Source: Heterotrichella gracilis | Taxonomy: Eukaryota > Sar > Xanthophyceae > Tribonematales > Xanthonemataceae | DNA: 64,000 nucleotides | Reading direction: 5' to 3' | Assembly: GCA_032358255.1 (NCBI GenBank) | Contig: JAULBX010029269.1 | Location: 124,001-188,000 of the forward strand | Notes under the pieces: model-generated | What the model saw: only the letters and a program-made list of their open reading frames with translations | Databases searched by the model: none | What the model was told of the DNA's origin: nothing | Made by a program: the position numbers and the translations under genes | In this document: in pieces, positions 7,760 through 16,795 of the stretch | Layout: every line of letters starts with the position of its first letter | How positions within the stretch are numbered: position 1 is the first letter of the stretch

Positions 7760-10195
7760 TTAGCTTGTTTTACTAAAAGCCTTTTTGATATACAGATAAT
7801 CAATATAGTACAACACTTTTATAGATATCATGTTGTTTTGTGCGGTACTAAAAGAACCTCTAAAATTATCATAATAATCATTATTGATCTGGCTCTCGCG
7901 CTTTAAGACAGAGTTCTTCCAAACAATATTTAACTCACTACCCGGAGCAAACTGCCAAAAATAAACCATATCGATATTAAAGGCGTTGAAGTTAACGTTG
8001 TGATCGTTTTGATACGCATAAGAATTTAGATAACCATTGTCACCTAATTGATAATACTCACTATATCTTGCTTTAGACCAATAATGCCTTAAACGAAATG
8101 ATAAGGACATTTTATTAGTGAATTTGTAAACGCTCGTAAATGTATTACTAACGGTTTGCGTGTTACGACGTCCAAAAGTTATGGTATCGCTGTACGGATC
8201 ATAATGCACAAAACCTATATCATCCGTTTTTAAATTATTAGCAGCTTCGTAAACAAAAGATAATTTGTTACTCGCTCTGTAGCGTGGCGTTACTGCCAGA
8301 TTAAAATAATGTCTATCATTCTCATTAAATATGCGGTAGTTGGTGGAAATATCTAAAGCAAAAGGTTTACGGTAATCGCTCGAAATAAAACCACCTGTAT
8401 TATAATTTATAGGGTAAGTATAAAACCTTCCAAAAATGCGTGGTTCATAATAATCGTAGGTTATTACAGGCTCAAGGCCATAATTTAAACCGCAGGTAAA
8501 AAATTGTTTTGTGAATGTTGTAGTATGATTACCATAGATCCCAAAATTCCAGAAAGCATCGGGCACATACATACGTTGGTAGGTAATATAAATGTTATTA
8601 TAAATGTTATTCACCTTCCAAAAAGGTTTATAAATATTATAGTTCAGGTCAAGGCCTGTTTCCATATTATTTGTAAGTAATAAAATACCAAGATCGTTGG
8701 GATCATATTTGTCGGTATTAATAGAATTATAAATGTTCCATTTAAAATTACCTCCGCTTTTTCCAAAATCTAACTTTGCACTGTAGCCTGTATAAGGTTT
8801 GGCGCTATCAGGAAACAAGAGATTGCTTGTAACAGCGCTTCCTCCTATTGTATAAATATTCGCCTTGTCATTAAACCTAAAGCCGGCACCAGTAACATTG
8901 GCATCATAAAAATGTCCTTCGCGTGTAACATTTGTATTTATAAAATTAACGAAGGAATTATTTTTTAGCGCCTGATCCAATACCACAATGTTATAATTGG
9001 TAATTGGCGAAGTTAATATCGTACGCGTATTTTCTAGTGTATCGTGCGCTGTAGCATATGTGCTATTTGCCAGCGAATTAAAAACACCTATACCTAATTT
9101 ATTACTTGTTCGGCCCGAGAGTTTTGTAGCATTTAATAATTGTGTCTGCGCCGGGTTCTTAATTATTTTTTCGCCATCTCTTAGTTCTGAATATACTGCA
9201 CTGTAATTTATAGGTGTTCCGCCAACACGTCGCGAATAAAATAAACCACCTTTATTGAAGAGTTCAGTACCTTCAGTAAAAAAAGGTCTGCGTTCCTGGA
9301 ACTGCACCTCAAAAGGGGAAAGATTAAGCACTTGGTTGTCTGACTGCACCTGGCTAAAATCCGGCACGAGGGTCATATCTAATGTGAATGCATCTGATAG
9401 ACCATACTTAACATCCATTCCACCGCTTAAGTTATAGGTAAGATCTTTTACCGCTGCATCGTTGTATGGATAGTGATTGACTATGCTTGCTATGTAAGGC
9501 GAGAAAGATAAACGCACAGGTGGTTTAATATTCTTTAAACCCGTTAGATCACCAAATTGTCTTACCAAGGCACTGATCTTAGGATCAATCGGATTCCAAA
9601 AAGAATTTTCGCGCAACCTTCGCACTTTGCGAATGAAATTAAGTCCCCATGTTTGAATTTCTTTTTCAGCAAAACGTAAAGCAGAATACGGAATACGCAT
9701 TTCAACCGCCCAACCTTTATCATTTATCTTCACCGAACTCATCCAAACCGAATTCCAATCAAAATCCTGGCTATCGGTGCTATAGCGCGCATCTATTTGA
9801 GTACCGGCAGAGGTTACAAAAAAACCATAGGCATTAATATCATCATTATAGGTGTCAAAAAAAACACCAAATAGTTCAGCGTTTGCTTCGTTATCACGCG
9901 TACTTAGTTCTCTTAAAATACTATCGGGCGATGTGTCATACAAATTAGCGCCGATATATAAAGCCACATCATCATATAAGATCTTTACTTCGGTTTTTTG
10001 TTCGGTCGGGTTTCCGGGGTGTAGGTCGCGTTGAATAAAACCATCTGCAATTTCAGCCTTTGCCCAGCAGGTATCATCTAATACACCGTCAATTTTCGGA
10101 TTGATAGTGGTGCGAACGGCATTCACAGATTTTTGCTGAGAAAAACCCTGATAAATCGAAATAAAAATTAAAAATATAACGCCGAATTTCTTCAT
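7760..10195 (-). CDS. DUF5916 protein with N-terminal CBM9-like carbohydrate-binding domain
   Basis: This 811-residue protein has a signal peptide (MKKFGVIFLIFISIYQGFSQ). A CBM9-like beta-sandwich follows (about residues 28-215, with INPKIDGVLDDTCWAKAEI, VKILYDDVALYIGANLYD and FWNPIDPKISALVRQFGDL). The long C-terminal DUF5916 region (about 230-811) is rich in alternating aromatic strands and is predicted to be an outer-membrane beta-barrel. The conserved DUF5916 block LVPDFSQVQSDNQVLNLSPF and the FFTEGTELF segment are present. Family function is not settled; an envelope role in binding or processing polymers is a guess. It is the first gene of the minus-strand block, divergent from the RND transporter across about 205 bases in which I see no clear gene. 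Confidence 0.88.
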   Translation of the reverse strand: MKKFGVIFLIFISIYQGFSQQKSVNAVRTTINPKIDGVLDDTCWAKAEIADGFIQRDLHPGNPTEQKTEVKILYDDVALYIGANLYDTSPDSILRELSTRDNEANAELFGVFFDTYNDDINAYGFFVTSAGTQIDARYSTDSQDFDWNSVWMSSVKINDKGWAVEMRIPYSALRFAEKEIQTWGLNFIRKVRRLRENSFWNPIDPKISALVRQFGDLTGLKNIKPPVRLSFSPYIASIVNHYPYNDAAVKDLTYNLSGGMDVKYGLSDAFTLDMTLVPDFSQVQSDNQVLNLSPFEVQFQERRPFFTEGTELFNKGGLFYSRRVGGTPINYSAVYSELRDGEKIIKNPAQTQLLNATKLSGRTSNKLGIGVFNSLANSTYATAHDTLENTRTILTSPITNYNIVVLDQALKNNSFVNFINTNVTREGHFYDANVTGAGFRFNDKANIYTIGGSAVTSNLLFPDSAKPYTGYSAKLDFGKSGGNFKWNIYNSINTDKYDPNDLGILLLTNNMETGLDLNYNIYKPFWKVNNIYNNIYITYQRMYVPDAFWNFGIYGNHTTTFTKQFFTCGLNYGLEPVITYDYYEPRIFGRFYTYPINYNTGGFISSDYRKPFALDISTNYRIFNENDRHYFNLAVTPRYRASNKLSFVYEAANNLKTDDIGFVHYDPYSDTITFGRRNTQTVSNTFTSVYKFTNKMSLSFRLRHYWSKARYSEYYQLGDNGYLNSYAYQNDHNVNFNAFNIDMVYFWQFAPGSELNIVWKNSVLKRESQINNDYYDNFRGSFSTAQNNMISIKVLYYIDYLYIKKAFSKTS

Positions 10196-10400
10196 ATTCC
10201 CAGTACTAAATTAAATATTACATAAAGGCAATTTATCCCCCTTTTGAGGTGAAAATCCCATTTGGGCATTTGATCGTAACTATTTTAATAAATTAACAGT
10301 GTCAACAGGCAAAAACAAGTACAATTATTAAGGAATTTCCTAAAAAAAATTCTAATATTAATGTATCTTTAGCCTTCAAAACTTATTGCAGAATTAATAT

Positions 10401-12752
10401 ATGTGGAAATATTTCTCGGGGATCTTATTAAGAAATAAATTAGCTTTTACAATAAGTGTTGTGCTTTTAACAGCCTTTATGGGTTATGAGGCCTCAAAAA
10501 TGGAGCTTTCTTATGAGTTCGCGAAAATTTTACCGGATACCGACAGCACGTTTATTGAATACCAAACTTTTAAAAAACGTTTTGGCGAAGATGGTAACGT
10601 AATGGTTATGGGTTTTGCTGACAAGAACCTTTTTCAATTAGAAAAATTCAAGGACTGGACCAAATTAAACAACGATCTTAAAAACATACAGGGTGTAAAA
10701 GCCATTATGTCGTTACCAACCTGTTTCAGGCTTGTTAAAGATGATAGTTTAGAGAAATTTAATTTTGTTCCACTCATTCAAAATCCAATAACAACACAAC
10801 AGGAAGTTGATAGCTTCAAGAATGAAATTTTAAATATGCCTTTTTATGAAGGCATTATCTATAATAAAGAAACAGGCGCAAATTTAGTTGCCATTACTTT
10901 TACAAAAAAAGATCTTGACTCAAAGCGCCGTTTGGATATGGTGAAAGAGATAAAGGCTCTTGGCGACGAGTTCTCAAAAAAATATAATGTGGATATACAT
11001 TATTCAGGGATGCCATACATTCGCTCGCAGTTAATGACGAAAGTAAGAGCGGAGATGACACTGTTCTTAATTCTTGCTGTAATTGTTACAGCTATTATTT
11101 TATGGTTATTCTTCAGATCTTTTTCAACTGTTATCTTCTCGTTGATAGTTGTAATTATGGGCGTAGTTTGGTCTATCGGTATCATGTATATGTTCGGGTA
11201 CAAGATCACCGTTCTCTCGGGTTTAATTGCACCGTTGATCATGGTTATTGGTTTACCCAACTGTATATTCCTTATTAATAAATACCAAAGCGAATTTTTA
11301 GCACATGGCAATAAAATAAAAGCCCTTGCCAGGAGTATTGAAACTATTGGTGTTACTTTATTTTTAGCGAACATTACAACAGCTATTGGTTTTGGAGTAT
11401 TGTATTTTACAAAAAGTTCAATGCTGGTTGAGTTTGGCGTTGTTGCTGCTATAAGTGTTATGGCAACTTATTTAATTACTCTAATTCTCATACCTGTAAT
11501 TTTAAATTACTTACCTACTCCAAAACCAAAACATACCAAACACCAGGAAGGCAAACGCATTAATAAAATATTAGACATCATTGACATGTTGGTGCAAAAA
11601 CACCGCATGGCTATTTATCTTATTACAACCGTTATTACAGTTATTTCTCTTTGGGGAATGATGTCGATAGACATGAATGGTTATGTAGTAGATGATCTTC
11701 CGGAGAAAGATCCAGTTTATACTGACCTTAGTTTTTTTGAAAGTAACTTTAAAGGCGTATTACCTTTTGAAATAAGTATTGATGCTAAGCGCCCAAATGG
11801 TTTAGTTGAAAATAACGCAAGAGCTATTTATAAAATAAAGCGTTTACAAAAAATGCTTGGAGAGTACCCGATCTTCTCAAAACCATTATCAGTTGTTGAA
11901 GGACTTAAGTTTTCTTATCAGGCGTATAACGATGGTGATCCTAAATTTTATTCATTACCAAGCATTGGCGATCTTAAGACACTTACAGCCTATTCGGGTT
12001 CGCTAAAAGGACAAGGCAACCGCCTTCAAACGTTTATGGATACCAGTAAACAGGTTACACGTGTGAGTTATCAGGTGGCCGATGTGGGTTCTAAAAAAAT
12101 GAAATTGCTCATGAAAGAATTGCGTCCTAAGATCGATTCTATTTTTGACCCTAAAGAATATAATGTCAGTACAACCGGGCATAGCTTGGTGTTTTTAAAG
12201 AACAACGATTATTTACTTTCTAATCTATTAGAGAGTTTATTAATAGAGATCATTTTAATTGCAATTGTTGGTATTGCCTTATTCCGTTCAGTAAGAATTA
12301 TTGTACTTTCGAAAATACCATGTTTAATTCCACTAATTATTACAGCTGGTATAATGGGCTTTTTAGATATACGTTTTAAACCTTCTACCATTCTAATTTT
12401 TAGTATTGCTTTTGGCATTTCCTCCGATGGTACTATTTATTTTTTAACCAAATACAGGCAAGAGTTAAAAAAATTAAAAGGCGCTGGAGAAGCAATTTCA
12501 GCTGCCATTCACGACACAGGATTAAGTATGGTGTACACATCTATTATTTTATTTTGCGGCTTCGCCATCTTTGCCGCATCCAGTTTTGGCGGTACGGTTG
12601 CATTAGGTGTTTTAGTATCATTAACTTTATTAATGAGCATGTTTACCAATTTAATTTTGTTGCCAGCTATTTTACTTTCTATCCACACCAAAAAAACCAA
12701 AAAGGAAATTACAGAAGCTCCTCTTATTGATATTGATGAGAATATTGAATAA
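10401..12752 (+). CDS. RND/MMPL-family (patched-like) inner-membrane exporter
   Basis: The 783-residue protein has the duplicated RND plan: a first membrane helix (about 8-28), a large periplasmic loop, and a five-helix sterol-sensing-like bundle (about 215-375, with FLILAVIVTAIILWLFFRSF). It is followed by a second copy with a helix at about 404-424, another periplasmic loop, and a bundle at about 605-765 (ILIFSIAFGISSDGTIYFLT). The acidic residue in GISSDGT is typical of the proton-coupling position. Members move lipids, hydrophobic compounds or hopanoid-like molecules; the substrate here is unknown. No membrane-fusion or outer-membrane partner lies next to it, which fits the MMPL branch better than tripartite efflux. 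The cupin gene follows after 2 bases. Confidence 0.88.
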   Translation: MWKYFSGILLRNKLAFTISVVLLTAFMGYEASKMELSYEFAKILPDTDSTFIEYQTFKKRFGEDGNVMVMGFADKNLFQLEKFKDWTKLNNDLKNIQGVKAIMSLPTCFRLVKDDSLEKFNFVPLIQNPITTQQEVDSFKNEILNMPFYEGIIYNKETGANLVAITFTKKDLDSKRRLDMVKEIKALGDEFSKKYNVDIHYSGMPYIRSQLMTKVRAEMTLFLILAVIVTAIILWLFFRSFSTVIFSLIVVIMGVVWSIGIMYMFGYKITVLSGLIAPLIMVIGLPNCIFLINKYQSEFLAHGNKIKALARSIETIGVTLFLANITTAIGFGVLYFTKSSMLVEFGVVAAISVMATYLITLILIPVILNYLPTPKPKHTKHQEGKRINKILDIIDMLVQKHRMAIYLITTVITVISLWGMMSIDMNGYVVDDLPEKDPVYTDLSFFESNFKGVLPFEISIDAKRPNGLVENNARAIYKIKRLQKMLGEYPIFSKPLSVVEGLKFSYQAYNDGDPKFYSLPSIGDLKTLTAYSGSLKGQGNRLQTFMDTSKQVTRVSYQVADVGSKKMKLLMKELRPKIDSIFDPKEYNVSTTGHSLVFLKNNDYLLSNLLESLLIEIILIAIVGIALFRSVRIIVLSKIPCLIPLIITAGIMGFLDIRFKPSTILIFSIAFGISSDGTIYFLTKYRQELKKLKGAGEAISAAIHDTGLSMVYTSIILFCGFAIFAASSFGGTVALGVLVSLTLLMSMFTNLILLPAILLSIHTKKTKKEITEAPLIDIDENIE

Positions 12753-12754
12753 AA

Positions 12755-13096
12755 ATGACTAAGATCCCATTTACTACCATCGATTGGACAGCCATTGAAA
12801 AAGTTGAACACACAGGCGAAACCGGAACTTCCTTTTGGCAAACATTACAATTTGGCGGTATGCGTATTCGCATAGTTGAATATACAGAAGGTTATCTTGC
12901 AGATCATTGGTGCGAAAAAGGGCACGTTGTGCATTGCCTGGAAGGAGAATTTATTACTGAATTAAAAACGGGAGAAAAAATATCTCTTTCAAAAGGAAAA
13001 AGTTATGTTGTATCTGATGAATTAAGTTCTCATCGCTCCTTCTCAAAGAATGGTGTAAAACTATTGATTGTTGACGGTGATTTTTTGAAAGCTTAA
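12755..13096 (+). CDS. DHCW-motif small cupin protein
   Basis: This 113-residue single-domain cupin contains YLADHWCEKGHVVHCLEGEF, matching the small family named for its DHCW motif, and a second cupin strand block (GKSYVVSDELSSHRSFSKNG). Histidines in both blocks could bind a metal. No enzyme activity is established for the family. It starts 2 bases after the exporter stop and is probably co-transcribed with it. Its last bases overlap the convergent DUF2306 gene by four. Confidence 0.85.
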   Translation: MTKIPFTTIDWTAIEKVEHTGETGTSFWQTLQFGGMRIRIVEYTEGYLADHWCEKGHVVHCLEGEFITELKTGEKISLSKGKSYVVSDELSSHRSFSKNGVKLLIVDGDFLKA

Positions 13097-13767
13097 GCTA
13101 CTACTTCAGTTTTAAACTTCCCGGCTTTCTTTTCATGCTTCTTAATTTCATAAATAATTAAGGGTACTAAAAATACCGTTGGTCCCAACCATAGTACTAT
13201 TCCAGGAGCGTGTATCCACCTTTCGTTATTTACGGTAAATGCTGTTATAGCGCCAATGTAACTTCCTAACATACCTCCAATGTGAGCAAGTAACCAGTAA
13301 TTTTTAAATACCAGGTTTTTTCTAAAACGCTGTAAAGTAAAATAATTACCTCTGATGCCAAGCATACCAAAAACAAGACTTATAATACCAACTGTTGTAT
13401 TACCCTTAACCAAGAAATAAATAGCTACAGCAATAAACAAAATATGCATAACACCAAAAAATATTTCTATAGCCCAATCAAATTTTGTGGGCTTCTGATC
13501 TAAGTGTAGTTTTTTTAATTTTAAAGAACGGTATGCTGTTAAACATGCATAATAAGTAAAAAAAGCAACGCAAAACAAAAATACGTTGGTATGGGCTATA
13601 GACATATAAATAGCGCTCACAAAGATCACGGTCATGGCCCAAAAATAGACTTTGCCTATTGGTTTATGGATCTTTACTTTGTTACGGAAAATAATAGCGA
13701 AAAGTCCGCTTAATAAAGCCAGTGAACCGGCAATAATGTGGATGATAAGGATAATTTTGAAAGTCAT
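13093..13767 (-). CDS. DUF2306-like multi-pass membrane protein
   Basis: From the ATG at 13767 this is a 224-residue protein with about six membrane helices (for example IILIIHIIAGSLALLSGLFA, VYFWAMTVIFVSAIYMSIA and IEIFFGVMHILFIAVAIYFL). The pattern fits the DUF2306 family of unknown function. An upstream ATG at 13806 would add a polar extension and lies within or upstream of the promoter, so I rejected it. It has a promoter (TTTG at 13814-13817, 21 bases, TACATTTG at 13785-13792), and direct repeats further upstream suggest activation by the neighbouring LytTR regulator. Confidence 0.8.
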   Translation of the reverse strand: MTFKIILIIHIIAGSLALLSGLFAIIFRNKVKIHKPIGKVYFWAMTVIFVSAIYMSIAHTNVFLFCVAFFTYYACLTAYRSLKLKKLHLDQKPTKFDWAIEIFFGVMHILFIAVAIYFLVKGNTTVGIISLVFGMLGIRGNYFTLQRFRKNLVFKNYWLLAHIGGMLGSYIGAITAFTVNNERWIHAPGIVLWLGPTVFLVPLIIYEIKKHEKKAGKFKTEVVA

Positions 13768-13784
13768 AGTGTTTTCTTTTTTTA

Positions 13785-13817
13785 CAAATGTACTTTCATT
13801 TAACACCCAATGTCAAA
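13785..13817 (-). promoter_or_regulatory. Promoter of the DUF2306 gene
   Basis: TTTG (13817-13814), 21 bases, TACATTTG (13792-13785) on the minus strand, fitting the Bacteroidota TTTG / TAnnTTTG pattern. The expected start of transcription is near 13777, ten bases before the ATG at 13767. Confidence 0.55.
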
Positions 13818-13840
13818 TTAAAGGGCTGAAATGCAAGGCT

Positions 13841-13878
13841 TTGGGACAACGGTCAATTTTTGGGACGAATGACAAAGC
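13841..13878 (-). promoter_or_regulatory. Direct repeats upstream of the DUF2306 promoter, possible LytTR operator
   Basis: Read on the minus strand, TGTCATTCGTCCCAAA is followed by TTGACCGTTGTCCCAAA, two copies of a TGnCnnTnGTCCCAAA-like unit with a 19-base period. A weaker GCCCCAAAA match lies at 13892-13900. The block sits just upstream of the -33 box of the DUF2306 promoter and just downstream of the LytTR gene. LytTR regulators are known to bind pairs of imperfect direct repeats about two helical turns apart. The link to this regulator is inference. Confidence 0.4.
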
Positions 13879-13909
13879 AAAGAAAGAACATTTTGGGGCA
13901 AATTGGTAA

Positions 13910-14842
13910 TTATACCATGTTTTTGAGTTTTTCGAGCACAGAATTTCCATAATTCCTTGACACGGCTACAAAATAGCTATCCTTATTAAAGTACAATTTA
14001 TAGCCCGCCGCATTACCCTGCACATTTTTGACATTCTTCAGGTTCACAACAAAAGTACGGTGACAACGTACGATAAAGTCAAAATTTATCTGCGACTCAA
14101 TTCTTTTAAGGCTGCTTCGGATAAGTTGTTTTTTTATTTTTCCACCTTCAGTAAAAACAATATTCGAATAATTGTCGGCAGCCTCGATATATAAAAGTTG
14201 TTCGGGAAGAATCTCTAATTTGTCTTTTTCGTTCTCGGCAACAAATATTATTTTAGGAACAGTTTTAACTTCATCGGCCATGTTGTCCGGCATATTTGGA
14301 AGCGGCAGTTCATCAGGAATATGATCTTCAATTTTCTTTATTTCTTCAGGATGTAAATGCTCATTTACAACTGTTGCTTTTTCTAAATTAATTTTTAAAA
14401 GTTTGTTGTGCTTTCTTAAAACATGCAACGTTACTGGAAAAATACCGATCAACACAACAGACATAAAAGCGAATAAAAAACCCTTCCAGGTAAACGGCAT
14501 TATGTAGAATAACCTACCGTACAACATATTGCCAAAAGCAATACATAATAATATAACAAGTATCACTACTATTTCCTTACCTATTGTCCAGTTGTCTTCG
14601 ATAGGTTTTTTATGGATAATTTGCGCAATAATAACGCTTACAAAAATTGGTATTACAAAAGATACAGCTCCAAAGCCAATTAATTTTAGTTCTTTTTTAT
14701 CAGTTTGCCAATGTGTAATGTCAAAAGGCTCAAATACAATTAAAAATAAGGCAACAAAACAACCAACAAAAAAATTTGTGATAACTGCTCGCTTATCAAT
14801 CTCAGATCTTGGAAAGGGTTTATTTAAAAAAGAAAGAAGCAT
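13910..14842 (-). CDS. Membrane-anchored LytTR-type transcriptional regulator
   Basis: This 310-residue protein has four membrane helices in the N-terminal half (about residues 22-42, 55-78, 85-108 and 122-145). They are followed by a linker and a C-terminal LytTR DNA-binding domain (about 205-308, with LLYIEAADNYSNIVFTEGGK and DFIVRCHRTFVVNLKNVKNV). There is no receiver domain, so the signal is probably sensed in the membrane rather than by phosphorylation. It starts at the stop of the upstream lipoprotein gene (ATG at 14842, that stop at 14843-14845), so the two are co-transcribed. GTCCCAAA direct repeats just downstream are a candidate binding site. Confidence 0.88.
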   Translation of the reverse strand: MLLSFLNKPFPRSEIDKRAVITNFFVGCFVALFLIVFEPFDITHWQTDKKELKLIGFGAVSFVIPIFVSVIIAQIIHKKPIEDNWTIGKEIVVILVILLCIAFGNMLYGRLFYIMPFTWKGFLFAFMSVVLIGIFPVTLHVLRKHNKLLKINLEKATVVNEHLHPEEIKKIEDHIPDELPLPNMPDNMADEVKTVPKIIFVAENEKDKLEILPEQLLYIEAADNYSNIVFTEGGKIKKQLIRSSLKRIESQINFDFIVRCHRTFVVNLKNVKNVQGNAAGYKLYFNKDSYFVAVSRNYGNSVLEKLKNMV

Positions 14843-15442
14843 TTAACGCTGAGCAAAAACATATCTGGCTGTAAAAGAAACACGATCCCCATTTGAATTA
14901 ATAAACGACTTAGTTAAAGCCTCAATTTTAAGATCTTTGTTTGCGAGCTGAACAAGTTTATATGAAAAAGTAATTTGTTGTTGATTAAAAATGTGTCCTA
15001 TCGTAGAGCCTTTTGAAGTTGCATCAATTGTAAATTCTACTTCCTCTTTATTTTTAGCATCTGCAGAGCGGCTCTTAAAATTCCATTTGCCACTTGCTTC
15101 CAATAAACTGCCAGCAAAATTTTCTCTAACGTTGAAGGTACCATCTTTCTTAACATCTATTGCAAGGCTATAAGCGCCTGTGTATATTATAGCAGGTCCG
15201 CTGGCTTCTGTTTCGTTTAATTCGACTTTGGAACCATTGAAAGAAAAGTTTTGATTAAAAGGAGGTTTTGTATCAGACAAAAACGTTTGTGAAGCGTTAC
15301 CGGATTTCATTACCCACTCTCCTGACAATCTTCCTTTACGTGTTCTGAAAGAGATCCTTGGATCCTCTTCGCCTTTTTTACAATTCGATAAAAAAAATGC
15401 ACTTGTAAAAACAAGCAGGAGAAGGCTTAGACGAATCTTCAT
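14843..15442 (-). CDS. Lipocalin-like lipoprotein of unknown function
   Basis: This is a 199-residue lipoprotein with a lipobox around LSNC (Cys21) followed by KKGEEDPRISFRTRKGRLSG and EWVM, a pattern common to Bacteroidota lipocalin-like lipoproteins. The rest is beta-rich (DGTFNVRENFAGSLLEASGK, then WNF). It is probably anchored to the outer or inner membrane facing the periplasm. It is directly coupled to the downstream membrane LytTR regulator, so it may help that regulator sense an envelope signal, though this is only a guess from adjacency. Confidence 0.75.
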   Translation of the reverse strand: MKIRLSLLLLVFTSAFFLSNCKKGEEDPRISFRTRKGRLSGEWVMKSGNASQTFLSDTKPPFNQNFSFNGSKVELNETEASGPAIIYTGAYSLAIDVKKDGTFNVRENFAGSLLEASGKWNFKSRSADAKNKEEVEFTIDATSKGSTIGHIFNQQQITFSYKLVQLANKDLKIEALTKSFINSNGDRVSFTARYVFAQR

Positions 15443-15903
15443 TTAATGACTTTTAGTTTTATCGAAAGTAACGAAACAATTTGAAAAAGCAGTCCTAAAA
15501 TGTCTTTTTCATCTTTAATTAAAGGCGCTTCACCGATTTTCGCAGTTTGGATATTTTGCCAAAATCTTGACGAATTGTTAATAAATATAATTTTAACTAT
15601 TTATAAATCAATAACTTATGTAAGTTTTTGCAAATTAATCCATTTTGCAATATATTTGTTTAAATCTTTAAAACGAATAAAATTTAAATTCTTCAATACG
15701 CTCAACAATCCCTCCATCATTTGCAATTCGTTTAATTTTTTAAAATTTATAGGATTCTTAAAATTGCAAATACGTTTGGAAAAATATTTTGGCTTGAAAA
15801 ATTTAAAACAATATAAAGAAATAAGCAGGTTTGGGTCACACCCTTTTTCTCAAAACTGTTTAATTAAATAAAATAAAAAGGGAAAAAATAAAAAATAAAA
15901 AAA
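15443..15903 (+). other. Gene-poor stretch holding the cold-shock promoter and long leader
   Basis: I see no convincing protein gene in these 461 bases. A 123-codon frame at 15500-15871 overlaps the promoter and has an AT-driven composition. The stretch holds a promoter at 15627-15658 and a leader of about 240 bases ending in an A-rich run before the csp ATG. Within the leader, ATTTGCAATT (15719-15728) and AATTGCAAAT (15762-15771) are perfect inverted repeats, and inner TTTAA/TTAAA bases can extend the pairing. Cold-shock mRNAs are known for long structured leaders. Confidence 0.5.
15627..15658 (+). promoter_or_regulatory. Promoter of the cold-shock gene
   Basis: TTTG (15627-15630), 20 bases, TATATTTG (15651-15658), a full match to the Bacteroidota primary-sigma pattern. 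Transcription is expected near 15665, giving a 5' leader of about 240 bases before the ATG at 15904. Confidence 0.6.
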
Positions 15904-16095
15904 ATGGAAAAAGGAACAGTAAAGTTTTTCAACCAAACAAAAGGATTCGGATTCATTAAAGTTGAAGGATCAGGAAAAGAAGTATTCGTACACGTATCTG
16001 GCATTAAAGAAGAAATTCGCGAGAACGACGAAGTTGTGTTTGAAATTCAAGAAGGCAAAAAAGGATTGAACGCTGTAAACGTTAAGTTAGCATAA
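15904..16095 (+). CDS. Cold-shock protein, CspA family
   Basis: This 63-residue single OB-fold protein has both RNA-binding motifs: RNP1 KGFGFIK (about residues 13-19) and RNP2 VFVHVS (about 27-32). It binds single-stranded RNA and DNA and is expected to act as an RNA chaperone. The length is normal for Bacteroidota Csp proteins, slightly shorter than E. coli CspA. It is a single-gene unit with its own promoter, a long A-rich leader, and a strong terminator at 16172-16204. Confidence 0.95.
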   Translation: MEKGTVKFFNQTKGFGFIKVEGSGKEVFVHVSGIKEEIRENDEVVFEIQEGKKGLNAVNVKLA

Positions 16096-16171
16096 TTCTT
16101 TTTTAGTTAATTAAATAATTGCGCTTACATAATTTATAAATATATAATATCAGTACACAATTTTAATTAAC

Positions 16172-16204
16172 AAAAAACCCCCTCATTACTGAGGGGGTTT
16201 TTTT
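16172..16204. terminator. Bidirectional intrinsic terminator between csp and frr
   Basis: AAAAAA, CCCCCTCA (16178-16185), loop TTAC, TGAGGGGG (16190-16197), TTTTTTT. The hairpin is perfect, with A and T tracts on both sides, so it can serve both the plus-strand csp gene and the convergent minus-strand frr operon. Confidence 0.9.
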
Positions 16205-16216
16205 GTGAATGGTATT

Positions 16217-16777
16217 TTAAACCGTCATTATCTCTTTTTCTTTTTGTTCAATATGCTTATCAACTTTTGCAACGGATGCATCGGTCAATGTTTGGATCTT
16301 TGTTTCGCCGCTCTTAGCTTCATCTTCAGGTAAGCCCTCTTTTTGCAATTTTTTAATTTGCTCCATACTGTCTTTACGCACTGTTCGAATACCAACCTTT
16401 GCATCTTCGCCAAAACCTTTTGCCGTTTTGCTTAATTGTTTACGACGTTCTTCCGTTAATGGCGGAACCATGATACGAATAATGATACCATCATTTTGCG
16501 GATTAAAACCAAGGTTAGCAGCCTGTATCGCTTTTTCAATTGGTGTTAACATCGATTTTTCCCAAGGCTGAATAATAAGTGTACGCGAGTCCTGCGTATT
16601 CACACTCGCGGTATTACTTAACGGTACCATACTACCATAATAATCTACCTGGATATTTTCTAGCATCGCAGGACTTGCCTTGCCAGCCCTAACTTTTTGA
16701 AGTTCTGCTTCTAAATGGCTAATGGCTTTTTCCATTGCTACTTTTGCGTTTTCTAATACCGAATTTATATTGCTCAT
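16217..16777 (-). CDS. frr: Ribosome recycling factor
   Basis: The 186-residue protein matches ribosome recycling factor over its full length (family about 185). Visible signatures are KVRAGKASPAMLENIQVDYYG, then PLSNTASVNTQDSRTLIIQP, IRIMVPPLTEERRKQLSK and the C-terminal IQTLTDASVAKVDKHIEQKEKEI. It releases mRNA and tRNA from the ribosome after termination, with EF-G. It is the last gene of a minus-strand unit with a cysteine desulfurase and glmM (19 bases from its neighbour), rather than the more common pairing with pyrH. Confidence 0.97.
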   Translation of the reverse strand: MSNINSVLENAKVAMEKAISHLEAELQKVRAGKASPAMLENIQVDYYGSMVPLSNTASVNTQDSRTLIIQPWEKSMLTPIEKAIQAANLGFNPQNDGIIIRIMVPPLTEERRKQLSKTAKGFGEDAKVGIRTVRKDSMEQIKKLQKEGLPEDEAKSGETKIQTLTDASVAKVDKHIEQKEKEIMTV

Positions 16778-16795
16778 AACTTTATTTTTACAAAA

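Noticed and set aside
13652-13909. Plus-strand frame across the DUF2306 start region
   Set aside because: It overlaps the DUF2306 promoter and repeats and lacks any domain; it reads opposite a clear membrane protein.
15500-15871. 123-codon plus-strand frame before csp
   Set aside because: It overlaps the csp promoter and leader, has AT-driven composition (many Phe, Ile, Asn, Lys) and no domain or leader signal.
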